A DNA stretch of 26,722 nucleotides, taken from NCBI RefSeq assembly GCF_019417665.1, contig NZ_DXUU01000037.1, forward strand, positions 3,883 to 30,604. The letters are read 5' to 3'. The DNA is from Ruminococcus sp. (GTDB lineage Bacteria > Bacillota > Clostridia > Oscillospirales > Ruminococcaceae). Of the stretch, positions 21,573 through 26,722 are shown piece by piece (position 1 is the stretch's first letter; the number at the start of each line of letters is the position of its first letter). The position numbers were made by a program, and so were the translations under genes. A model generated the notes under the pieces. That model searched no databases and was not told where the DNA came from. It worked only from the letters and a program-made list of their open reading frames with translations.

Positions 21573-21597
21573 TACGTGGAAGAAGGAGTCTGAAAAA

Positions 21598-22017
21598 ATG
21601 AAGCATCCTCATATTTGTTTTGGTATCTCATTTTTGATTTTATTCGGCATTGAGGTGATGATCGCACTATTTGTGCACGACAGTTTAATCCGTCCGTATC
21701 TGGGAGATGTCATTGTCATGTCTGTATTGTATTGCTTTCTGCGCATGGTGCTTCCTATTCATATATGGAAAAAGCTGCACAACCATCGTTGCTCCTGGTG
21801 GATCGTGATCTTATTTGGATTTGCTGTTGTGGTAGAGATTTTGCAGGGCATACATATTGTAGAGCTTTTAGGCTTGTCCGGCAGTGCTGCGGCAAGTACG
21901 ATTATCGGGACATCTTTCGATTGGGGCGACATACTATGCTATCTTTCTGGATGCACTGTGCTGTGTGAATTGGAGTTTGCTGAGTTTTATTGGTTTCGAG
22001 TATCAGATGGCCAGTGA
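21598..22017 (+). CDS. DUF2809 family membrane protein
   Basis: 139 residues from the ATG preceded by AGAAGGAG, 25 bp after the AraC gene. About four membrane segments are present, and the end AASTIIGTSFDWGDILCYLS with GC is typical of DUF2809. Function is unknown in the family. It may be co-transcribed with the regulator. Confidence 0.8.
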   Translation: MKHPHICFGISFLILFGIEVMIALFVHDSLIRPYLGDVIVMSVLYCFLRMVLPIHIWKKLHNHRCSWWIVILFGFAVVVEILQGIHIVELLGLSGSAAASTIIGTSFDWGDILCYLSGCTVLCELEFAEFYWFRVSDGQ

Positions 22018-22020
22018 ATT

Positions 22021-22266
22021 ATGAAGGATAGATTCACGCAGAAGAACAAAGAAGTAATAGAACGGTTCAAGATGGAGTCTGCCAGCGAAGTTGGCGTAAC
22101 TCTGAAGCAGGGTTATAACGGTGTCCTAACTGCACGTGAGGCTGGTTCTATCGGTGGTCAGATGATCAAAACGATGATTCCAGAACAACAATTTAAGTTT
22201 GATAGGAATTTTGTTAGAAACGCTGATCACAAATTGGAGATTACATACAACCTGCACTTTTCTTGA
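22021..22266 (+). pseudogene. Alpha/beta-type small acid-soluble spore protein gene with disrupted 3' end
   Basis: 81 residues. Residues 10-57 match the SASP pattern: EVIERFKMESASEVGVTLKQ with the GPR protease recognition region (E-S-A-S-E-V-G-V), then LTAREAGSIGGQMIKTMI. These proteins coat spore DNA. After residue 57 the sequence (FKFDRNFVRNADHKL...) no longer fits, and within 20 bp of the stop a mannose-6-phosphate isomerase fragment begins on the other strand, so the C-terminus is probably replaced at a deletion joint. The start has no good ribosome binding site and lies 3 bp after the previous stop. It could still make a functional protein. Confidence 0.7.
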
Positions 22267-22278
22267 CAATTCCGTTCT

Positions 22279-22410
22279 GGAACATTCCCATGTTTCGGCA
22301 AGCGGATTCATACCGCAGTCTTTGCCGAATTCACTCTGCAAACGTTCACCGCCCCATAGATAATCTTTTCCAACAGGTTTAAGTAAAAATGGAATTGTTT
22401 TTTGGCTGAA
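22279..22410 (-). pseudogene. 5' fragment of a class I mannose-6-phosphate isomerase gene
   Basis: The minus strand reads IPFLLKPVGKDYLWGGERLQ then SEFGKDCGMNPLAETWECS, which is the N-terminus of ManA-type isomerases. It stops matching at about 22279, where the SASP side begins, and no start codon is evident. It lies directly after the esterase fragment in the same direction, so it was probably the last gene of the mannan operon, feeding mannose 6-phosphate into glycolysis. Confidence 0.7.
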
Positions 22411-22432
22411 TTTATAAAGACCTCACTCGCTC

Positions 22433-22846
22433 TCAAATTTGTTTCAGGAATGGAGAAGCGGCTATTCCCGATTCTGTAAACAATGATGCTTCTCCAAAGT
22501 TATACCACGCATAGCGAAGTGCACATGGATATTCTATACTTTCAGATTCTGCACAAATCAGATCGTTCTCTATCACATTCACCTGCGCTGGAACAAATTT
22601 ACCGTCTGCGCCGGCAATTTCAAAGGGATTCTGACTTGTCTGGTGTAAAGTCAGCTTATCCGGAACATTGCAAAATGAGATATACAGTTTCTTTTCGTCA
22701 GAATAGACATAATCAGCTGTGGGCGTTACTGCACCATTGTTTCCATATACCATGCTTTCTGCAAGGACAGCAAGACGTTCACCAGGCGTTTTCTTGTTAA
22801 GTGGATGAATATTGTCAAATTCTCCGCAGTCTTCTAAGCCCACAAA
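22433..22846 (-). pseudogene. 3' fragment of a sialate-O-acetylesterase-type carbohydrate esterase gene
   Basis: About 135 codons. DNIHPLNKKTPGERLAVLAE, then FEIAGADGKFVPAQ and IEYPCALRYAWYNFGEASLF, then GIAASPF match the C-terminal third of SGNH esterases annotated as sialate O-acetylesterase; DNIHP holds the catalytic Asp and His. The N-terminal two thirds are missing. The sequence joins abruptly at about 22846 to a GH94 fragment in a different frame. In a mannan operon such an enzyme would remove acetyl groups from mannan; that role is inference. Confidence 0.75.
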
Positions 22847-23224
22847 TAGATGTATCTGCCAGGGAGTGTCATCATTGAGTTGAAGCGGAAACGGCTGATT
22901 CTTCTGTTTGCACCGGATTTCACAAAGCTGTAGCCTGCGGCATTGTTCGAGATTATCGCACCGTATTCCGGCGAGCTGAGATAGTTGACCCAAGGTGCAG
23001 GTGTATCGGGTCTTGTTATAACATATTCCTTGTTTTTAAGAGCCTGTTTAGTATCTTGTTGTGCATGGATTTTTGAGTGAATTTTCGCTGATTTCAAGGC
23101 GAAAATTCGCAGGCGGGCTGTCGCCCGGCAAGAATTTTTAACGCAGAAAGCAGTAAAATTCACCGAAAAGACATGTGCGAAAAGATGCTGAACAGGCTCT
23201 AAGGTCAAAATGTCCGTAATTCAT
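22846..23224 (-). pseudogene. 5' fragment of a GH94 phosphorylase gene, split by a MITE
   Basis: Starting at the ATG 23224-23222, codons read MNYGHFDL. After removal of the MITE and one TSD copy the frame continues KNKEYVITRPDTPAPWVNYL, then SSPEYGAIISNNAAGYSFVK up to LPGRYIYL, the N-terminus of cellobiose-phosphorylase-type GH94 enzymes. Only about 70 residues of about 800 remain before the joint at 22846. The start lies 11 bp after the GH26 stop, so it was the third gene of the operon. The intact enzyme would phosphorolyse cellobiose or a related disaccharide. Confidence 0.82.
23040..23199. mobile_element. 160-bp MITE with TAA target duplication
   Basis: The left end GAGCCTGTTTAGTATCTT and the complement of the right end, GAGCCTGTTCAGCATCTT, differ at two bases. 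Weaker inverted similarity (GTGAATTTT and nearby blocks) continues inward, so most of the element can fold back. It is flanked by TAA at 23037-23039 and 23200-23202. TNA duplications and short inverted repeats suggest mobilization by an IS5-group transposase, from general knowledge. It has no coding capacity. Confidence 0.88.
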
Positions 23225-23235
23225 AAATCATTCTC

Positions 23236-24186
23236 TTACACAGCAGTACCCGACACAACGGCATACTTGCTTTCATACATTTCCTTCAGCTTTTTTACGG
23301 AGTTATACTGTTCACCGATACAGAACTCTTTTGACCATGTCATATAATACGCCCATGGTGTATGTGACTGCTCCAGCAAATGAATATCAGGCATATACCC
23401 GAGTTCTGCAAGAGCCGCCACTTTATTCCCAGAGGTTGCCTTGATAAGCTCGCAGTAATCCTCATGATAATCTGTCTGAGCATATTCCGTCAGGTAAATA
23501 TCCACAGAAACAACATCAACGTATTCATCACCCGGATATCCTTCCGGAAGGCGGCAGTTCCATACCCACAGCAGATTATCAAGATGATGTACATTGGTAT
23601 AGTAATCATACATCAGCTTGTATAATTCTCTTGCAGTTTCCGGACCTTTTGCACCCCACCAGAACCAGTCACCGTCCGATTCATGAAACGGCCTCCATAA
23701 AATCGGTATGTCTGCATCACGAAACAGCTTCAGCTGCTCCGCAATTACGTCTATGTCATGGAAAAACGCCCTGCGTTCCGGTGTGCCCTCAATGAGTACA
23801 CGGGTGGCATCAAAATCAGTATTTACAGCATAAAAACTCTTGTCATGTCCGCCGATGGGAGAAAACCAGTGAAAGGAAAATGTTAGTACTCCATCTGATT
23901 CCTTTGCCCACTTCATGGCAGTTTCAAGAGTATGCTGATTTTCATAAACCTCTATCAGACAAGGCCCATCTGCATTTTCATAATTGATATTCGGAGAATA
24001 GGAAAGCAATTCAAAGCCACGCAGTTTTGGCTCTTTCCCTGTCATTTCTCTGATATATGAAATTTCTTCCATAGGATTAGTCTGTGTATGCTGACCTGTG
24101 ATGATAGCCTTTCCGGCTGTATCGGACAGGTAGTTTAAAAGCTCTTTTGCTTTTTTTGTTGCATTTTTGTTAGCAGTATTTTGCAT
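23236..24186 (-). CDS. GH26 beta-mannanase, intracellular
   Basis: 316 residues. The acid/base is Glu169 in RPFHESDGDWFWWGA and the nucleophile Glu261 in ALAELGY, both typical of GH26. There is no signal peptide (start MQNTANKNATKKAKELLNYL), so it acts on imported manno-oligosaccharides, probably releasing mannobiose or Man-Glc. AAGGAGG precedes the ATG, 12 bp after the epimerase stop, so the two are one operon. Exo or endo mode cannot be told here. Confidence 0.93.
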   Translation of the reverse strand: MQNTANKNATKKAKELLNYLSDTAGKAIITGQHTQTNPMEEISYIREMTGKEPKLRGFELLSYSPNINYENADGPCLIEVYENQHTLETAMKWAKESDGVLTFSFHWFSPIGGHDKSFYAVNTDFDATRVLIEGTPERRAFFHDIDVIAEQLKLFRDADIPILWRPFHESDGDWFWWGAKGPETARELYKLMYDYYTNVHHLDNLLWVWNCRLPEGYPGDEYVDVVSVDIYLTEYAQTDYHEDYCELIKATSGNKVAALAELGYMPDIHLLEQSHTPWAYYMTWSKEFCIGEQYNSVKKLKEMYESKYAVVSGTAV

Positions 24187-24198
24187 TTAGTCCTCCTT

Positions 24199-25377
24199 TT
24201 ATGATGCCTGTGACAGACGCTGAATCATCTCCATGCACATTCTCCCGTTATGATACGGACATTTCCATGGATGAACAAGCGCCTGCTTCGGGTCTGGTTT
24301 ATTATCTGCCGGAACGCATTCTATCCATTCTCCGCTGTCTGGGTCTACCACGCTGCTACGGATAAATTCCCAGATTTCTTCTGCCGCCTGAAGATACTCT
24401 TTCTTCTGCGGCTGTTTTTGATACGCATTGTAAAAACCAACCACAGACTCTGCCTGCACCCACCAGATTTTTCTACTGTCAATCTTATTTCCTTCACGTT
24501 CATTGTTCAGACCATGCTGTGTTTTATCAAAAGCGTTACGATATGCAGCTTCTGCCAGTCCGTTTGTAATGGGCAGCATTTCCTTTTTATAAGCCGCATC
24601 GTCAAGAACACTGCATCCATGGTCAATAAGCCATGCGGTTTCAATATCGTGTCCATAGGATTCCAGATCAATAAGTGAGTGGTAATCGCTGTCAAAGAAA
24701 ACTTCGCAAATCTTTTTCTCGGGGTTATATACCTTCTTCTGAAACAGTTTCAGAATCCAGCGGATCGAGTCACCGACAGCATAAAACGTATCTGCCTTAT
24801 AAAGCTCGGAATAAGCTTCAAGGACATGGAGAAGAGTGTTCATGGTGCGCTCTGCAAGAACGCCGTTTTCTGAAAGCTTTTCGTTTGACGAGGGTGTGAA
24901 ATCACGGCGGAATGCTTCCAGATATCCGTTTTCATCTCTGCACTTTTCCTCAATTACACGGTAAAGCACATAAGTCATGTTCAGTGCGTCCTTTTTTCTG
25001 CTTGCCTGATAATATGCTGAAAGAGCGTAGATGGCAAAGGACTGATTGTACGTATGTTTCGTATCATCACATACAGTCCCGTCGTAGTTTACCGACCAGT
25101 AAACACCGCCATACTGACTGTCAAAACAAAAGTCTGTAAGAAATTTGTATGCATGGTCAGCCATTTCAAGCAGTTCAGGTTTTTTCAGCAGCTGATATGC
25201 TGTAGAGTAAAACCAAAGAATTCTGCTGTTAAGAATAACTCCCTTTACGCTTCTTGCATCAGGCTTACCGTCGCTGCCGACGTAACCGTAAAAACCGCCG
25301 TTTTCTTCGTCCTTCAGTTTATTCCAGAACGGAATGAGATTTTTTTCAAGATGTTCCTTAAATACTTTTGCTTCCAT
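24199..25377 (-). CDS. ce: Cellobiose 2-epimerase (mannobiose 2-epimerase), AGE family
   Basis: 392 residues, (alpha/alpha)6-barrel family. IPFWNKLKDEENGGFYGYV opens the protein. SYGHDIETAWLIDH and HPWKCPYHNGRM carry conserved catalytic histidines, and KIWWVQAESVVGF is also typical. The enzyme epimerises the reducing-end sugar of cellobiose, mannobiose or glucosylmannose at C2, preparing mannan disaccharides for phosphorolysis. AAAGGAAA precedes the ATG. It is first in the mannan operon and divergent from an AraC regulator. Confidence 0.92.
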   Translation of the reverse strand: MEAKVFKEHLEKNLIPFWNKLKDEENGGFYGYVGSDGKPDARSVKGVILNSRILWFYSTAYQLLKKPELLEMADHAYKFLTDFCFDSQYGGVYWSVNYDGTVCDDTKHTYNQSFAIYALSAYYQASRKKDALNMTYVLYRVIEEKCRDENGYLEAFRRDFTPSSNEKLSENGVLAERTMNTLLHVLEAYSELYKADTFYAVGDSIRWILKLFQKKVYNPEKKICEVFFDSDYHSLIDLESYGHDIETAWLIDHGCSVLDDAAYKKEMLPITNGLAEAAYRNAFDKTQHGLNNEREGNKIDSRKIWWVQAESVVGFYNAYQKQPQKKEYLQAAEEIWEFIRSSVVDPDSGEWIECVPADNKPDPKQALVHPWKCPYHNGRMCMEMIQRLSQAS

Positions 25378-25522
25378 AATCAGAATTTCCTTTCAATATA
25401 ATGATTTTGTCTGATTACAGTTCAAGCCGGCTTCTGTAACTTTGATGATTACATGATACACCATTTTGTCTTTTATTTCTATGAAAAATGAAAGAAAAAA
25501 TTGTACAAATCTATTTTTGCTA

Positions 25523-25551
25523 TTGACGTTCTTTTCATCTGATGGTAAAAT
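25523..25551 (+). promoter_or_regulatory. Promoter of the AraC regulator gene
   Basis: TTGACG (25523-25528), a 17-bp spacer and TAAAAT (25546-25551). I see no equally good promoter for the divergent epimerase operon in 25378-25520, in line with activator dependence. Confidence 0.75.
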
Positions 25552-25571
25552 AAAAGTAGGAGGGATGTACA

Positions 25572-26423
25572 ATGCAGCTGTTTGAATACATAGATATGCC
25601 AAATCAGCCATATGATATTTTTTACACAGATTCAGTGGATTCACAGCTCCACTGGCATTATTACAGCGAAGTGCTCTATATAACAAAGGGTACAGTTACA
25701 ATAACCTGCAACAATAAAAATGCGGTTCTTGAAGAGGGTGATTTGTGCTACATTTATCCCTTACAGCTTCATACCGTTTCAAAAGCAAATGACAATGCAA
25801 CGGAATATGCTGTATTAAAATTCGATGTTCATACAATTAACATTCCGCAGGCATATCTATCAAAGTTTTATGACATTTTTATCAGAAGAAGCCGTGAAGA
25901 AGATTTCTGTATTATTTTAAAGAATACCTGTATTGAAAAGACGAAAATGAACTCACTCATTCAGCATATCGTAAACGAATTTCAGGAAGAGAATGCGTTT
26001 TATGCTTTGCAGATACAGGCTGACATTTATACATTGCTTATAGAAATTGCAAGAAAAATCAAAAAGGAAAATAAGCATGAAGACAAAAAGCGTACAGATA
26101 CAGATTTTTCTTTTTATCACATTCTGGAGTATATCGACTCACATTCGGGAGAACAGCTTGAAATCCAGAAGCTTGCTGATATGTGCCACATGAGCTATTC
26201 TCATTTTGCAAAGCTTTTCAGAGAAAACTACGGGCGCTCATGCAAAGAGTATATCACATATATTCGTCTGAACAAAGCTCAGGATCTGCTGCTGCATACA
26301 GATTATGATTTAAATTACATTGCCCTTGAAACGGGTTTTTTCGATTGCAGTCATTTTATTAGAACATACAAAAAATGGCGTGGTATTACGCCTAAGCAGG
26401 AACGGATGAAAAAGCATTTGTGA
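25572..26423 (+). CDS. AraC-family regulator of the mannan operon
   Basis: 283 residues. The N-terminal cupin (about 10-100; SQLHWHYYSEVLYITKGTVT) is followed by a C-terminal HTH pair (about 180-280; IQKLADMCHMSYSHFAKLFR and NYIALETGFFDCSHFIRTYK). AGGAGG precedes the ATG. It is divergent from the epimerase/mannanase operon and probably activates it in response to manno-oligosaccharides; the inducer is inferred. Confidence 0.91.
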   Translation: MQLFEYIDMPNQPYDIFYTDSVDSQLHWHYYSEVLYITKGTVTITCNNKNAVLEEGDLCYIYPLQLHTVSKANDNATEYAVLKFDVHTINIPQAYLSKFYDIFIRRSREEDFCIILKNTCIEKTKMNSLIQHIVNEFQEENAFYALQIQADIYTLLIEIARKIKKENKHEDKKRTDTDFSFYHILEYIDSHSGEQLEIQKLADMCHMSYSHFAKLFRENYGRSCKEYITYIRLNKAQDLLLHTDYDLNYIALETGFFDCSHFIRTYKKWRGITPKQERMKKHL

Positions 26424-26523
26424 TTGATGTAATGTATTAAAAAAGAAAGAGTATCATTCTCCGTTTTTGGAAATTGGCACTCTTTAACTTTGCATTAAAC
26501 AGGTCTGAATCGTCCAATGTAAA

Positions 26524-26606
26524 TTACCCTGCCATTCTTCTCTCTTCAAGCTGGCGCTGAATGTACTCGGTTATTGCTTTTGTATTCTTTCAAACAGTGT
26601 CAACAT
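26524..26606 (-). pseudogene. Frameshifted small gene, unknown family
   Basis: Behind AGGGAGG, an ATG at 26606 reads MLTLFERIQKQ-stop. In the next frame the sequence continues ITEYIQRQLEERRMAG-stop. A single-base shift near 26575 would join them into about 26 residues. No family is recognised. Otherwise 26424-26523 holds only a weak inverted repeat (AAAGAGT/ACTCTTT) that could end the AraC transcript. Confidence 0.35.
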
Positions 26607-26650
26607 AATCCTCCCTGCAACGCTATTTCTTCGAGCGATTGTTGTCAAGT

Positions 26651-26722
26651 TTTATTGTACCATATCATTTTGTTTCTCGCCAAGCTCTGCCACCTCCTTT
26701 CCGAACTGCTCATAAGCTGCGG
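26651..26722 (-). CDS. 3' end of an unidentified gene running in from the window edge
   Basis: 23 codons, PAAYEQFGKEVAELGEKQND followed by MVQ and TAA. The charged helical tail looks like a real coding end, but the family cannot be told from so little. Confidence 0.4.

Noticed and set aside
22433..22993. 186-codon frame as an intact gene
   Set aside because: Only the last 135 codons match an esterase; the first 50 are out-of-frame GH94 sequence upstream of the deletion joint.

Overview
The window looks like DNA from a low-to-moderate GC, spore-forming gut Clostridia, most likely Oscillospiraceae and Ruminococcus-like. The evidence is a truncated alpha/beta spore protein gene, an intracellular GH26 mannanase plus cellobiose 2-epimerase locus, Bacillota-type promoters and ribosome binding sites, and a Bacillota-type tmRNA. 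Genus is inference; no rRNA or other taxonomic marker is present.

1-7190, plasmid-type module. It holds iterons and a Rep_3 initiator, two secreted or exported proteins, a MobQ mobilization region, a coiled-coil HTH protein with its own operators, and a small locus with every element of a par/Fst-like type I toxin-antitoxin system. The mobilization region has a MobA/MobL relaxase, an overlapping coiled-coil membrane protein, an oriT with a recognisable nic sequence, and a DUF3847-like accessory protein. Three copies of a palindrome with core GCTCAATAGTGG lie here, and one appears to have inserted into a small gene with a 7-bp target duplication.

7190-14490, AT-rich accessory block ending at the 3' end of ssrA. 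All genes are on the minus strand. In transcription order they are a membrane-anchored dCTP-deaminase-fold protein lacking the expected catalytic residues, an MmeI-like fused restriction-modification enzyme, a protein with a HEPN-type RNxxxH motif, and a protein of unknown family with a hydrophobic C-terminal segment. The last three form one apparent operon. A repeat of about 130 bp, carrying a terminator hairpin and a consensus promoter, flanks the dCTP-deaminase-like gene. This block is the best candidate for an undescribed defence system.

14490-22020, chromosomal backbone: ssrA (tmRNA) and smpB, a sodium-dependent NSS transporter, an XRE-AbrB regulator co-operonic with an ABC-2 exporter, a GH1 beta-glucosidase divergent from an AraC regulator, and a DUF2809 membrane protein.

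22020-26722, decaying glucomannan locus. An AraC regulator is divergent from cellobiose 2-epimerase and GH26 mannanase genes. Downstream the operon continues as wreckage: the start of a GH94 phosphorylase gene split at codon 8 by a 160-bp MITE, the 3' end of a sialate-O-acetylesterase-type gene fused to it by deletion, a mannose-6-phosphate isomerase 5' fragment, and a truncated SASP gene. The window ends in fragments of unrecognised genes.

No integrase or left attachment site is visible, so whether the first 14.5 kb is a plasmid integrated beside ssrA cannot be settled from this window.
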